Source of the DNA: Nocardia sp. BMG51109
GTDB taxonomy: Bacteria; Actinomycetota; Actinomycetes; Mycobacteriales; Mycobacteriaceae
Direction: 5' to 3'
Length of the DNA: 64,000 nucleotides
NCBI RefSeq assembly: GCF_000526215.1
Contig: NZ_JAFQ01000004.1
Location: forward strand, 2,232,001-2,296,000
Position numbers and translations under genes: made by a program. The notes under the pieces were generated by a model. The model did not search any database and was not told where the DNA came from. It saw nothing but the letters and a program-made list of their open reading frames with translations. Positions 50,376 through 59,820 of this stretch are shown here, one piece after another. Positions within the stretch are counted from its first letter, which is position 1, and every line of letters starts with the position of its first letter.

Positions 50376-50774
50376 GTGCCCAGCTTGCGTATCCGAGACG
50401 CCGCCGAACTGCTCGGTGTCAGCGACGACACCGTGCGCCGGTGGATCGATGCCGGCACGCTCGCCGCGCACAAGGACGACGCGGGCCGGCTGGCGATCGA
50501 CGGACGGGACCTGGCCGCACTGGCGGTCGACCACGCCCGGCCGCCACAGGCCCGGCTGGGCAGTGCCAGTTCGGCACGCAATCGGTTCCCCGGACTGGTC
50601 ACCCGTGTGGTGGCCGACGGGGTGATGGCACAGGTGGAGATGCAATGCGGACCGTTCACGGTGGTGTCGTTGATGAGCAGCGAGTCGGTGCGGGCGCTCG
50701 GTCTGGAACCGGGCAGCGTCGCGGTGGCGAGCGTGAAGGCGACCACGGTCGTGGTCGAGACGCCTCCGCGGTGA
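50376..50774 (+). CDS. MopI-like protein: helix-turn-helix plus molybdate-binding TOBE domain
   Basis: This 132-residue protein has an excisionase/MerR-type N-terminal helix-turn-helix (LRIRDAAELLGVSDDTVRRW) and a C-terminal Mop/TOBE domain (about residues 68-130). Such proteins store or sense molybdate and may regulate the operon. GTG 50376 is the start; ATG 50355, seven codons upstream, is an alternative. Its stop overlaps the modA start (GTGA), so it leads the mod operon. Confidence 0.87.
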   Translation: MPSLRIRDAAELLGVSDDTVRRWIDAGTLAAHKDDAGRLAIDGRDLAALAVDHARPPQARLGSASSARNRFPGLVTRVVADGVMAQVEMQCGPFTVVSLMSSESVRALGLEPGSVAVASVKATTVVVETPPR

Positions 50775-51559
50775 CCGGCGGCGACCGCCGTGGCGGCGGG
50801 CTGCGGCGGATCGGTGTGCTGTGCGCGGCGGCCGCCGTCACGATGGGATCGGTGGGCTGTGGCTCGTCGGACTCCGGCGGCGGCGCGACCACGGTGACGG
50901 TGTTCGCGGCGGCCTCGCTGAACCAGGTCTTCACCGGCCTCGGCACCGAGTTCGAGTCGGCGCATCCGGGGACGAAAGTGGCTTTCTCCTTTGCCGGTTC
51001 GTCGGATCTGGCCGCACAGCTGAATCAGGGTGCGCCCGCGGACGTCTTCGCCTCCGCCGATACCGCCAATATGGACAAGGTGGTGAAGACCGGCCGGATC
51101 ACCGAGCCGCCGCAGACCTTCGCCACCAACGTGCTGACCATCGTCACCCCGCCCGGCAACCCGAAACATATTGCGGCACTGACGGACCTGGCCCAGCCGG
51201 AGCTGCGGCTGGTGGTGTGCGCACCGCAGGTGCCGTGCGGTTCCGCGACGAAGAAGGTGACCACCGCCGCGCACGTGGCCCTCTCGCCGGTGAGCGAGGA
51301 GTCGGCGGTGACCGATGTGCTGGCCAAGGTGACCTCGGGCGAGGCCGATGCCGGGCTGGTGTACGTCACCGACGCCGCGGGTGCGGGTGACAAGGTCGCC
51401 ACCGTGCCCTTCCCCGAATCCGCGGGCGCGGTCAACACCTATCCCCTTGCCACCGTGGCCGATTCGAAGCAGTCCGAACTGGCGCGCCAGTTCGAGGAGC
51501 TGGTCACCGGGCCGCAGGGTCGCGCGGCGCTGTCGAGGGCCGGCTTCGGCGCGCCGTGA
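50771..51559 (+). CDS. modA: Molybdate-binding lipoprotein ModA
   Basis: This 262-residue protein is the solute-binding subunit for molybdate. It has a lipoprotein signal with lipobox SVGCGSS, then TVFAAASLNQVFTGLGTEFE, FAGSSDLAAQLNQGAPADVF and, near the end, SGEADAGLVYVTDA, the ModA signature. The two cysteines in VVCAPQVPCG follow the family. It is translated from a GTG overlapping the upstream stop. Confidence 0.95.
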   Translation: MTGGDRRGGGLRRIGVLCAAAAVTMGSVGCGSSDSGGGATTVTVFAAASLNQVFTGLGTEFESAHPGTKVAFSFAGSSDLAAQLNQGAPADVFASADTANMDKVVKTGRITEPPQTFATNVLTIVTPPGNPKHIAALTDLAQPELRLVVCAPQVPCGSATKKVTTAAHVALSPVSEESAVTDVLAKVTSGEADAGLVYVTDAAGAGDKVATVPFPESAGAVNTYPLATVADSKQSELARQFEELVTGPQGRAALSRAGFGAP

Positions 51560-51893
51560 ATCCGCTGGGCGGTCCCCGCACGACTCGGTGCTCCGGGCGG
51601 GAAAGCTCCTGTGGCACAGGATCGTCCCGTGCTGTCGGCGGCCGCGCGGTGGGCACCGGAATGATGTGTGGGCCGGAGGATCTCGCCCGGGCAGTCCTCG
51701 GTGGTGATACCGGTAGACCGCACCGTGGCACATCGCTGTCCGCTCGGTGCCGGTCGACGAGGTGCCGCATGCCGGTCGATTCCGTCGGGCGGGCCGTAGC
51801 GGCGGTCGGGTCCGGGTGGCCATGCCCGGTGGAGCCGCGATCGGGCCTGCGGCGTGTGACGGCTACTGTCCACCACCGCGTGACGAAGGAGCC
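51560..51893 (+). other. Gap between modA and modB
   Basis: These 334 bases separate two genes that are usually adjacent. The modB frame is open upstream to 51747, so a longer modB start cannot be excluded, but the translated sequence looks unlike a protein. I see no hairpin, tRNA or recognisable riboswitch. Confidence 0.4.
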
Positions 51894-52892
51894 GTGTCAT
51901 CCGAATCGGCCGGGCGCCGAGGGAGATCGGGGTGGTGCCGGTTGATCACCGATCGGTCCGCTGTACGGCCGGCTGATCCCGGGCAGGCGGGTGACCACGA
52001 TCTCGCGCCCGGGTCCAGGGCGGCTCGTGCGACGCGGATGTTGTTGCGCGGCCCCGGGCTTGCCGTGCCGCGGTGGGTGCTGGTACCGGCGTTGGCCGGC
52101 TTCGCGTTCGTGGCCGCGCCGCTGGTGGCGCTGGCGGGGGCGGTCGACTGGTCGGACTTCTTCGGGCTGGTGAGCTCGCCGACCTCGCGAGATGCCTTGT
52201 CGCTCAGCATGAAGACCGGCGTGGCCAGCACCGCGCTGTGCGTGCTGCTGGGGGTGCCGATGGCGGTGGTGCTCGCCCGGGTGCGCTGGCGGATACTGCC
52301 GGTGTTGCGCGCGATGGTGTTGCTGCCGCTGGTCCTGCCGCCCGTCGTCGGCGGCCTCGCGCTGCTGTACCTGTTCGGGCGCAACGGGATGCTGGGCGGG
52401 CACCTGGAGGCGGCGGGAATCCGGATCGCGTTCAGTACCACCGCCGTCGTGCTGGCACAGGTCTTCGTGGCGCTGCCGTTCCTGGTGATCACCCTGGAGG
52501 GCGCGATGCGCACCGCCGGGGAGCGGTACGAGCGGATCGCCGCCACCCTGGGCGCCGGGCCGAGCACGGTCTGGTGGCGAATCACGGTGCCGCTGTTGCG
52601 TCCCGCGCTGGTGTCGGGTGCGGTGCTGTCGTTCGCCCGGGCCCTGGGTGAGTTCGGCGCCACCCTCACCTTCGCCGGCAGCCTGCGCGGGCGCACCAGG
52701 ACGCTGCCGCTGGAGATCTATCTGCAGCGCGAGGACGATCCCGATGCGGCCGTGGCGCTTTCGCTGCTGCTGGTGCTGGTCGCGGTGGTGATCGTGCTGG
52801 TCGCGTACCGCCGGGTGGGGGTGGCCGGGGGGCGCGAGTGGGCGGGCGGACTGTGGCGCTGGGGCGGCTCCGGCCGAGGGCGGCGGCGATGA
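51894..52892 (+). CDS. modB: Molybdate ABC transporter permease ModB
   Basis: This protein of about 332 residues forms the molybdate channel. The start is uncertain: GTG 51894 follows AAGGAG closely, while ATG 52038 ([20 protein letters not shown]) lies just before the first helix and would give 284 residues. Several helices follow, and the family signature is [20 protein letters not shown]. The stop overlaps the ATG of a small ORF (ATGA). Confidence 0.93.
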   Translation: MSSESAGRRGRSGWCRLITDRSAVRPADPGQAGDHDLAPGSRAARATRMLLRGPGLAVPRWVLVPALAGFAFVAAPLVALAGAVDWSDFFGLVSSPTSRDALSLSMKTGVASTALCVLLGVPMAVVLARVRWRILPVLRAMVLLPLVLPPVVGGLALLYLFGRNGMLGGHLEAAGIRIAFSTTAVVLAQVFVALPFLVITLEGAMRTAGERYERIAATLGAGPSTVWWRITVPLLRPALVSGAVLSFARALGEFGATLTFAGSLRGRTRTLPLEIYLQREDDPDAAVALSLLLVLVAVVIVLVAYRRVGVAGGREWAGGLWRWGGSGRGRRR

Positions 52893-53116
52893 GTTCGGCA
52901 CGGCGCCACGCATCGGGTTCCGCCCGAGACACATCCATGAACTCGGTCGGCAGGAGGGCGGTGCTCGATGGCCGTGGGCCGGACGGTCTTGCGGAGCAGG
53001 AGGTTTCGACCCGTGTTGCCGGGCGCGAGTCGGCTGTGGCCGTGATTGCCTTCCCCGGCCCGATTGCCCACCGCGAATTCCGCCGTAGGACTCGCGGAAA
53101 GGAGAGTGGGTGGTGA
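52889..53116 (+). CDS. Candidate 75-residue small ORF between modB and modC
   Basis: ATG 52889 overlaps the modB stop, and its TGA (53114-53116) overlaps the modC GTG at 53113. The frame is basic at the start ([15 protein letters not shown]) and ends [12 protein letters not shown]. No family is recognised. The double overlap would keep translation coupled from modB to modC across a 217-base gap. It could be a real peptide or only a translated link. Confidence 0.4.
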   Translation: MSSARRHASGSARDTSMNSVGRRAVLDGRGPDGLAEQEVSTRVAGRESAVAVIAFPGPIAHREFRRRTRGKESGW

Positions 53117-54306
53117 CCGGTGGGGCGGATGGTCGACCCGGGCTGGATGTTTCGGTTCGCGTCGCGGAGCGCGGTCTGACCGCGGAACTGAGTGTCGCCC
53201 CCGGCGAGGTGCTGGCGGTGCTCGGGCCGAACGGGGCCGGGAAGTCGACCCTGCTGGAGGTGGTGGCGGGGCTGGTGCGGCCGGACGTCGGCCACGTCCG
53301 GTGGGGCGGCCGGGTGCTCACGGATGTCGCCGAGGGTGTCGCGGTGCCGCCGCATCGCCGCGAAATCTCGCTGCTGGCACAGGATCCGCTCCTGTTCCCG
53401 CATCTGTCGGCGGAGGCGAACGTGGCGTTCGGGCCACGCAGCCGGGGAATGCGGGCGCGGGCCGCGGCGCGGGCGGCCCGCGGCTGGCTGGGCGCCGTCG
53501 ACGCGTCGGCGCTGGCCGGGCGGCGGCCGGGGGCACTGTCCGGTGGTCAGGCGCAGCGGGTCGCGCTGGCCCGGGCGCTGGCCGTCGAGCCGCGGGTGGT
53601 GCTGCTGGACGAACCGATGGCCGCCCTCGACGTGACCGCCGCGCCGGCCATGCGCACCCTGCTGCGCCGAGTGTTGCGCGAGCGGCGGGACACCAAGGGG
53701 CTCAGCGCGATTCTGGTCACCCACGACATCGTCGACGCCCTCACACTCGCCGATCGCGTGGTGGTGCTGGACTCCGGGCGGATCGTCGAACAGGGTCCGG
53801 TGGCCGCCGTGCTGGCGCGTCCCCGCAGCGCGTTCGCCGCCCGGATCGCGGGGGTGAACCTGATGATCGGTACCGCGGTGGCCGACGGCGAGGCCGGAAT
53901 GTCACGCCCGTCGGTCGAGGACGGCGCGGCCGCGAGCGATGCTGCGGCACCGGCGGATTCCCGACAGCTGACGGGTGCGGTGCGCTGCGGGGACGATCTC
54001 GTGCACGGATGTCGCGACAGCGCATGGCTGCCCGAGGTCCGGGCCGCGGCGGTCTTCTCCCCCGCCGCCGTCGCCGTGCACCGGGACCACCCGACCGGCA
54101 GTCCGCGCAACGTCTTTCGGGTCCGCGTCGCCGAACTCACCGACCGCGGCGGCATCGTCCGCGTGCACACCGACGACGGGCCCGACGGTGCGCCGGGCCC
54201 GATCGCCGACCTGACCCCGGCGGCCGTCGCCGAACTCGGCCTCGCTCCCGGCTTGGAGGTCTACTTCGCGGTGAAAACCACGGAGGTGCAGGTCTATCCG
54301 TGCTGA
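53110..54306 (+). CDS. modC: Molybdate ABC transporter ATP-binding protein ModC
   Basis: This 398-residue ATPase energises molybdate uptake. It has Walker A GPNGAGKSTLLEV, the signature LSGGQAQRVALARAL, Walker B VVLLDEPMAALDV and the H-loop VTHDIVDAL. The C-terminal third is a TOBE/Mop-type domain around RVAELTDRGGIVRVHTDDG, ending VYFAVKTTEVQVYPC. The start is GTG 53110 or 53113. It closes the mod operon and converges with the DUF4185 gene after only 21 bases. Confidence 0.95.
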   Translation: MVTGGADGRPGLDVSVRVAERGLTAELSVAPGEVLAVLGPNGAGKSTLLEVVAGLVRPDVGHVRWGGRVLTDVAEGVAVPPHRREISLLAQDPLLFPHLSAEANVAFGPRSRGMRARAAARAARGWLGAVDASALAGRRPGALSGGQAQRVALARALAVEPRVVLLDEPMAALDVTAAPAMRTLLRRVLRERRDTKGLSAILVTHDIVDALTLADRVVVLDSGRIVEQGPVAAVLARPRSAFAARIAGVNLMIGTAVADGEAGMSRPSVEDGAAASDAAAPADSRQLTGAVRCGDDLVHGCRDSAWLPEVRAAAVFSPAAVAVHRDHPTGSPRNVFRVRVAELTDRGGIVRVHTDDGPDGAPGPIADLTPAAVAELGLAPGLEVYFAVKTTEVQVYPC

Positions 54307-54327
54307 CGCGGACGGTCCGCGGTGCGA

Positions 54328-55995
54328 CTACGGGTCGGCGGGTTCGTCGAGGGTCGAGTGCATCAGGTAGACGTTGTAGCTGTCCCAGGCCGACATGGTG
54401 AAGTACAGGTCCTTGCCGGTCGACCACGGGTGGATGAAACCGCCGTAGGACGCCGGATACTCGGTCGTGTTCACCAGGGGCAGGCCCTCGTTCCAGGCGC
54501 CCTGGGGCTCGGCCGCGGTGCGCAGCACGATGGCCTGTCGCGCCGGATCCAGGTACACCATCTGCCATTGGCCGCTGGATTCGTCGTACCGGACCGAGAT
54601 CTCACCCGCGATGCCCGGAAGCACCGGGGTGGCGGTGTTCTCGGCGGCCGGCGCCCAGGTGCCGTTCACCCAGTACTGGTAGGCCGACTTGTTGAGCACC
54701 TCGGCGCGGGGCACCCGGGCCAGTCCGATGACGCCGACGCGGCCGTTCGGGGTGCCGAACATGTACACGTAGTCGCCGTGCGGGACCATCGTGGTGACCT
54801 GGAACCGGTGCAGCCCGAACATGTTGTCCCACTTGGCGTACTGGTCCTTGACCCAGGTGCGGCCGTTGTCGTCGGAGTAGGCGAGCCCGCCGTTGTTGGT
54901 CCACCACATGCCCGGGATGCGGTCCCAGTGATTGACCGACATGTAGCTCACGTACTGCCGGCCGCCGAGCGCGAAGCCGGAGGTCGGGATCACAGTGGTC
55001 TCGTAATTCTTGATCTTCCGGCTGTCCAGCAGTTCGGCGGCGTGACAACGGCTGTCCTGCACCATCGTATCGATGCTCAGACCCTTGGACAGGTCGCGTT
55101 CGGTGCTGTAGCCGAGGACGTTGCTGCGCCAGTCCTGATCGGCCCCGCCGGCCCCGCCCGGGTGCCAGCCCTTGCCGAAGGTGTCGCCGAACAGCACGGC
55201 GATCTCGTCCGGCTTGGTCTCCCACATGATGCCCAGGTCGGTGCCGTCGACGCCCCAGCGCATATCGGTGCGGTTGGTCGAGCCGTGACCGGTCACCTGG
55301 TTCACCAGTCGCGTCGACTCGAGGTGGCGAGGCGCCACCGGTGCGGCGATCGGTCCCGGCTCGGCCGGATGGACGATCGGCGGCGGCGGGGTCTGCGGCG
55401 CCGGCGGTTCGCCGCCCGGCACCGGGATCGGAATCGGTTCGGGCTCGGGCTTGATGCGCACGCTCGGCAGGTTGAAGGGGCCGGAGTTGGAGCCGGACCC
55501 GCTGCCCGAGCCGGAGTTCGATCCGCCGCCGGAGCCCGAGTCGCCGGAGCCCGAATTGGAGCCGGAGCCCGAGTCGCCGGAGCCCGAGTCGGCCGATCCC
55601 GACCCGGAACCGGAGGAGTCGGGGGCGGGCTCCTTCGGCTTCGCCGGTTCCTCGGCGGCGGCGGGCTTGGGTGTGTCGCGAATGTCGGGACACGGGTTGG
55701 CGCAGGGGTCGGGCGGCAGCGGCGCCGGATCGATGCGGGTGTTGTCCGGCTGCGGCCCGGGAACCGGAACCGGAACGATCTCCGGAATCGGCACCGGGAT
55801 ATCAATATTCGGCGGCAGCACCGGCGCCGGTGGCGCGTTCGGGTCGGGCTCGCGCGCCAGCGGGTCGAAACCCGTTTCGCCGCAGGCGTTCACCGGTGCC
55901 GGTGCCCACGGCGCGGGCGCCGCGGCGGCCGGAGCGGCGAGGCCGAGGGCGGTCAGCAGGACACCGAAAAGCGCAGGCGCAGTGCCTCTTCCCAT
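54328..55995 (-). CDS. Secreted DUF4185 protein, related to endo-D-arabinanases (GH183)
   Basis: This 555-residue protein has a signal peptide of about 26 residues (ending APAAAAPAP), then a long Pro-rich and Ser/Gly-rich linker to about residue 215, and a DUF4185 domain of five-bladed propeller type (about 225-550). Typical segments are GTDLGIMWETKPDEIAVLFG, YVSYMSVNHWDRIPGMWWTN and GGLAYSDDNGRTW. DUF4185 enzymes of mycobacteria have been shown to cut D-arabinan (family GH183), so a role in trimming arabinogalactan or lipoarabinomannan is plausible. I could not verify catalytic residues. Confidence 0.85.
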   Translation of the reverse strand: MGRGTAPALFGVLLTALGLAAPAAAAPAPWAPAPVNACGETGFDPLAREPDPNAPPAPVLPPNIDIPVPIPEIVPVPVPGPQPDNTRIDPAPLPPDPCANPCPDIRDTPKPAAAEEPAKPKEPAPDSSGSGSGSADSGSGDSGSGSNSGSGDSGSGGGSNSGSGSGSGSNSGPFNLPSVRIKPEPEPIPIPVPGGEPPAPQTPPPPIVHPAEPGPIAAPVAPRHLESTRLVNQVTGHGSTNRTDMRWGVDGTDLGIMWETKPDEIAVLFGDTFGKGWHPGGAGGADQDWRSNVLGYSTERDLSKGLSIDTMVQDSRCHAAELLDSRKIKNYETTVIPTSGFALGGRQYVSYMSVNHWDRIPGMWWTNNGGLAYSDDNGRTWVKDQYAKWDNMFGLHRFQVTTMVPHGDYVYMFGTPNGRVGVIGLARVPRAEVLNKSAYQYWVNGTWAPAAENTATPVLPGIAGEISVRYDESSGQWQMVYLDPARQAIVLRTAAEPQGAWNEGLPLVNTTEYPASYGGFIHPWSTGKDLYFTMSAWDSYNVYLMHSTLDEPADP

Positions 55996-56162
55996 GCTCT
56001 CCCTGTTCTCTCGGTAACCGGCCGAACTGCGGTGATATCACACAATCGGCCACCGCTGTCACCGGGGCCGAGCACAAGCCTGTCCAATCTAACCGACCGA
56101 TTTGCCCGTTCGCAGCACGGCAGGCGGGAACCGGTTGCGGTCCGGGCGCGTCGGAGTTGGTT

Positions 56163-56441
56163 ATGACCGATATCGAGTATGTCTTCGGCATCGGCGACGG
56201 GGTTCGCCAGGCCTGGTCGTCGGCGGCCGATCTGGAGCTGTCCGGCACCGGGGCAGCCGATGCGATCGCCCTGGACTTCGACGGCGACGGCCTGGCCGAC
56301 GACGCGCTGTGGGATTCGGACGGCGACGGCGTCGCCGACGTATCGGCACTGGATCTCGACGACGACGGCGCGCTGGACAGCTTCTTCACCGATCCGAGCG
56401 GTCTGGGTGTGTGGGACGAACAGATCGGTCCGGGCGTGTGA
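56163..56441 (+). CDS. Small acidic protein with Asp/Gly repeats resembling Ca-binding loops
   Basis: This 92-residue protein begins MTDIEYVFGIGDGVRQAWSS and carries three acidic repeats: LDFDGDGLADDALW, DSDGDGVADVSAL and DLDDDGALDSFF. The DxDxDG pattern is like dockerin or EF-hand calcium loops. No signal peptide is seen. Similar short repeat proteins occur in mycobacteria and Nocardia, but the function is unknown. Its end overlaps the convergent MFS gene by 56 bases. Confidence 0.75.
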   Translation: MTDIEYVFGIGDGVRQAWSSAADLELSGTGAADAIALDFDGDGLADDALWDSDGDGVADVSALDLDDDGALDSFFTDPSGLGVWDEQIGPGV

Positions 56442-57792
56442 CGGCGCGCCGCCGGGTGTCGAGCGCGATGGCGAGGATACCCAGCCCGTAGACCGCCGCC
56501 CCGGCCAGCGCCACCGCCGCCGAGCGGCCGTCGTCCGGGATCAGCATCGCCGTCCCGGCGACGGCCGCCACGAAGGTGATGTTGAAGACGGTGTCCTGCA
56601 GGGCGAACACCTGGCCGCGCCGGGCGTCGTCGACATCGATCTGCAGGCAGGCGTCGCCGGTCAGCTTGATGGTCTGGCCGGCCAGCCCCAGCAGGAACGC
56701 GCCGACCAGCAGCAGCTGATGGGCCCGCTGCTCGGCCGGACCGGTGGCCAGCGTGATGGGCGTGACCAGCGCCGCCTGCACCAGCACGGCGGTGGCCAGG
56801 CCCGCCAGCACCGTGCGCGGTCGGCCCAGCCACGGGATCAGCACCGGCGCCAGCACGGCGGCGACCAGCATCCCGGATGCCGCGGCCGCGATGGCCACCC
56901 CGAATCCGATCAGCCCGCTGCTCAGCGACAACTCCTCCGGCGAGCGCCGCAGCACCAGCACCATCAGCAGGGTGTCGGCGCCGAACACGATGCGGTGCGC
57001 GCCGATGCCGATCATCGCGGTGGTGCATTCGCGCGATTCCCACACCGCCCGCGCCCCGGTGCCCAGCCCGGTCACGATGGCACGCAGCGAACTGCGCGGT
57101 GCGGTCGCCGAGCGCTCCGGCCCGAGGCGGTGGCGGTGGAAGCTCAGCGCCGCCAGCGCGCCGACGACGGATCCGGCCGCACTGACGGCGACCGCCACCG
57201 CGGAGGCGAAATCGCCCGTGCCGATGCCGCCGATGATCGCGACCGAGGCGGCCGCGCCGGCCCCGGCGCAGCCCGAGGCCGCCGTGGCCAGCACCGAGTT
57301 CATCGGTACCAGCCAGCGCTGTTCCAGTACCCGCGGCAGCGCCGCACTGGCCCCGGACAACACGAATCGGCTGGTCCCGACCACCGCCAGCGCCAGCAGG
57401 AGCAGCGGGGTCTCGCCGATCCCGGCCAGCAGGACGGCGGCGGTCGCCGCGATCAGCGCGCCGCGCAGCACGTTCGCCACCAGCAGCACCATCCGCCGGT
57501 CCCAGCGGTCCAGCAGTGCCCCGGCGTACGGGCCGATCAGCGAGTACGGCAGCAGCAGCACGGTGAATCCGGCCGCGATGTCCAGCGGATCGGTGGCGCG
57601 CTCCGGATTGAACAGGATCGCGCCCGACAGCGCCGCCTGGAACATGCCGTCGCCGAACTGTCCGGCGAAGCGCACCAGCGCCAGCCGCAGCATGCCGGGA
57701 TTGCGGGCGGTGGCGGCCAGCGCGGCGGCCCAGCGGGAGCGGGGTTCCGCGGTGGCGGATTCGTCCGGGCCCGAGGCGAGGCGTTCGGTCAT
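56386..57792 (-). CDS. MFS transporter
   Basis: This 468-residue permease of the major facilitator superfamily starts MTERLASGPDESATAEPRSR and has around twelve hydrophobic helices (VTLLLPYSLIGPYAGAL-like near helix 2, then the loop LLDRWDRRMVLL, the superfamily motif A region). The cytosolic tail is basic and Pro-rich (THPDRSDR). The substrate is not known. The ATG at 57792 was chosen because the frame further upstream is Arg-rich and unlike protein. Confidence 0.88.
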   Translation of the reverse strand: MTERLASGPDESATAEPRSRWAAALAATARNPGMLRLALVRFAGQFGDGMFQAALSGAILFNPERATDPLDIAAGFTVLLLPYSLIGPYAGALLDRWDRRMVLLVANVLRGALIAATAAVLLAGIGETPLLLLALAVVGTSRFVLSGASAALPRVLEQRWLVPMNSVLATAASGCAGAGAAASVAIIGGIGTGDFASAVAVAVSAAGSVVGALAALSFHRHRLGPERSATAPRSSLRAIVTGLGTGARAVWESRECTTAMIGIGAHRIVFGADTLLMVLVLRRSPEELSLSSGLIGFGVAIAAAASGMLVAAVLAPVLIPWLGRPRTVLAGLATAVLVQAALVTPITLATGPAEQRAHQLLLVGAFLLGLAGQTIKLTGDACLQIDVDDARRGQVFALQDTVFNITFVAAVAGTAMLIPDDGRSAAVALAGAAVYGLGILAIALDTRRRAVTRPDRSVRPTHPDRSDR

Positions 57793-58419
57793 CCGCACGG
57801 TCTGACGGTCGCGGTCAGCAAGGCGGACAAGGTGTTTCGGATATCCGGTCGCGGCGCCCGGGCGTCCGGCGATCGCCCGTCGAGACAGCGCGTCGCCGGG
57901 CCGACAGCGCGCGTCGCGGGGCGCCGACTCGGTACCCGGCCGATCTCGCTCGCTCGCCCCTCGGATGCGCAACGATCCGGCGGCGCGGTGTCCGGGCCGG
58001 GCAGTTTGCCGCGACACGCCGTACTACCAGTGGTTTCGTATTGCGGAAGCGGAGTGGCGGACGATCCGGAGCCGACGACGCCCGACGAGCGGGCACGCTG
58101 CCGGAGAGTGCGTTCGAGACCCGTGAGCACCTCGGGTCGCATCCGCGATTCACCTCCGGTTCAGGTTGCGGCACACCAGGTTACGGTCGTCCGCGGGCGG
58201 GCACCGCGCCGCGGTGGTTGCCGGGCGCCGGCCGTGCCGGGCGTCGAGCGGGTGCCGCGGCGGTCCGGCAGATCCGCAGCCTACCGTGGGGTCCGACGCC
58301 CTCGCCGCCCGGGAGCGGCCGAGGTGGCGCGGTAGAATTCGCGGGGAATTCGTTACCTGGTCCGCGATGTGCTCCTACCCTGAAACATGATCGGTGCTCG
58401 GCCGGAGAGGAGGACCACG
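57793..58419. other. Gap between MFS gene and pirin
   Basis: These 627 bases lie between divergent genes. Open frames are arginine-rich and do not look coding. It should hold both promoters; I could not place them. Nothing else was recognised. Confidence 0.5.
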
Positions 58420-59202
58420 GTGTCCATACTCACGACACCACACATCGACGTCCATCGCGGCGGCGACCGCATGAAAACCCGTGTGGCATGGCTGGATTCG
58501 AAGCATTCCTTCTCCTTCGGCGAACACTACGATCCCGACAACACCCATCACGGCCTGTTGCTGGTGAACAACGAGGACATCGTCGCGCCGGGCCAGGGCT
58601 TCGACACCCATCCCCATCGGGATATGGAGATCGTCACCTGGGTCCTGAGTGGCGCACTGGTACACCAGGATTCGCTCGGGCACAGCGGCGTGATCTATCC
58701 GGGCCTGGCCCAGCGCATGAGCGCCGGCTCGGGGATCCTGCACTCGGAGAAGAACGATGCGCGCGGGCCGGCGCCGGACCGGGGTGATACCGCCGAGCCG
58801 GTGCATTTCGTGCAGATGTGGGTGGTGCCCGACGAGCCCGGTCTGGAGCCCGGCTACCAGCAGTGGGAGATCGATGACGAACTGGCCGGCGGCGGGCTGG
58901 TGACGGTGGCCTCGGGCCTGCCGCGCTACCGCGACCGCACCGCGATCGCCATCAACAGCAGCCATTCCGCACTGCACGTCGCGCGGATGCCGGCGGCGTC
59001 CGGGGCCCCGCCGGTGCATCTCCCCGAAGCCCCCTACCTGCACTTGTTCGTCGCCGCGGGCGAGATCGAGATGGAGGGCGTCGGAGCCCTCTACGCGGGC
59101 GACGCGGTGCGGCTGGCCCGCAGTGGCGGTCAGCGGATCGCGGTGAACTCGCCCGCGGAGATCCTCGTGTGGGAGATGCACGCACGGCTCGGGGCGCAAT
59201 AG
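58420..59202 (+). CDS. Pirin-family cupin protein
   Basis: This 260-residue bicupin begins at GTG 58420 after GAGAGGAGG. The metal-binding cupin motif reads GQGFDTHPHRDMEIVTWVLS with HSE later (SGILHSEKN), matching the pirin His-His-His-Glu set. Some pirins are quercetin dioxygenases; the reaction here is not known. A DUF4190 gene follows 54 bases downstream. Confidence 0.93.
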   Translation: MSILTTPHIDVHRGGDRMKTRVAWLDSKHSFSFGEHYDPDNTHHGLLLVNNEDIVAPGQGFDTHPHRDMEIVTWVLSGALVHQDSLGHSGVIYPGLAQRMSAGSGILHSEKNDARGPAPDRGDTAEPVHFVQMWVVPDEPGLEPGYQQWEIDDELAGGGLVTVASGLPRYRDRTAIAINSSHSALHVARMPAASGAPPVHLPEAPYLHLFVAAGEIEMEGVGALYAGDAVRLARSGGQRIAVNSPAEILVWEMHARLGAQ

Positions 59203-59256
59203 CATCCGAGGGTCGCCCGAATCCGGCATTTCGCCCAGGTGAACGAGAGGACCGCC

Positions 59257-59763
59257 ATGCCCGAGTATCCGCCGCCCGATCAGTACCCGCCCCCGCAAGG
59301 CCAATATCCCCCGCAAGGGCAGTATCCCCCGCCCCCGCCGGGCGACTATCCGGGTCAGCAGTACTGGCAGGAGTCGCCGAAGCGGCGGGGCCTCGCGATC
59401 ACCGCGCTGGTGCTGGGCATTCTGGCCGTGGTCGCACTGATCACCATCGTCGGCGCGATCGTCCTGGGCGTGTTCGCGGTGCTGTTCGGCATCATCGCGG
59501 CCGTCAAGGCACGCCGCGGCACGGCCGGCGGGTTCGGGATGGCGGTGGCTGGCATCGTGCTGGGCCTGCTGGCACTGATCGGCGGTGTGGTCGGGGCGAT
59601 CGTCATCTGGGGCTTCTTCGAGGACCACGGCGGCCGGGACTACATGGACTGTGTCCGCGATGCCGGCAGTGATCAGGCCAGGCTCGACCAGTGCCAGCGA
59701 GATTTCGAGGACAGGGTGGGGAACGATCTGGGTGTCACGCTCACCCCTGCCCCGACCAATTGA
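59257..59763 (+). CDS. DUF4190 membrane protein with Pro/Tyr-rich N-terminus
   Basis: This 168-residue protein has an N-terminal tract of Tyr-Pro-Pro repeats (about residues 3-40), then two helices with a short loop between them (LAITALVLGILAVVALITIV and GMAVAGIVLGLLALIGGVVG), as in the DUF4190 family. A short extracellular-type tail with two cysteines (DCVRDAG, LDQCQRD) ends it. ATG 59257 follows GAGAGG. The function is unknown. Confidence 0.85.
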   Translation: MPEYPPPDQYPPPQGQYPPQGQYPPPPPGDYPGQQYWQESPKRRGLAITALVLGILAVVALITIVGAIVLGVFAVLFGIIAAVKARRGTAGGFGMAVAGIVLGLLALIGGVVGAIVIWGFFEDHGGRDYMDCVRDAGSDQARLDQCQRDFEDRVGNDLGVTLTPAPTN

Positions 59764-59820
59764 CGTAGGGAATGACAATAGTCACCCACCGGTGAACGGC
59801 GCGGCGTAGCATCACGACTC

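Noticed and set aside
51560..51893. Molybdenum-cofactor riboswitch before modB
   Set aside because: I could not find the conserved motif segments; only an unstructured-looking GC-rich gap is visible.
54307..54321. Short hairpin CGCGGA/TCCGCG between modC and the DUF4185 gene as a terminator
   Set aside because: Six base pairs with a three-base loop and no T-run are too little to support a terminator call.
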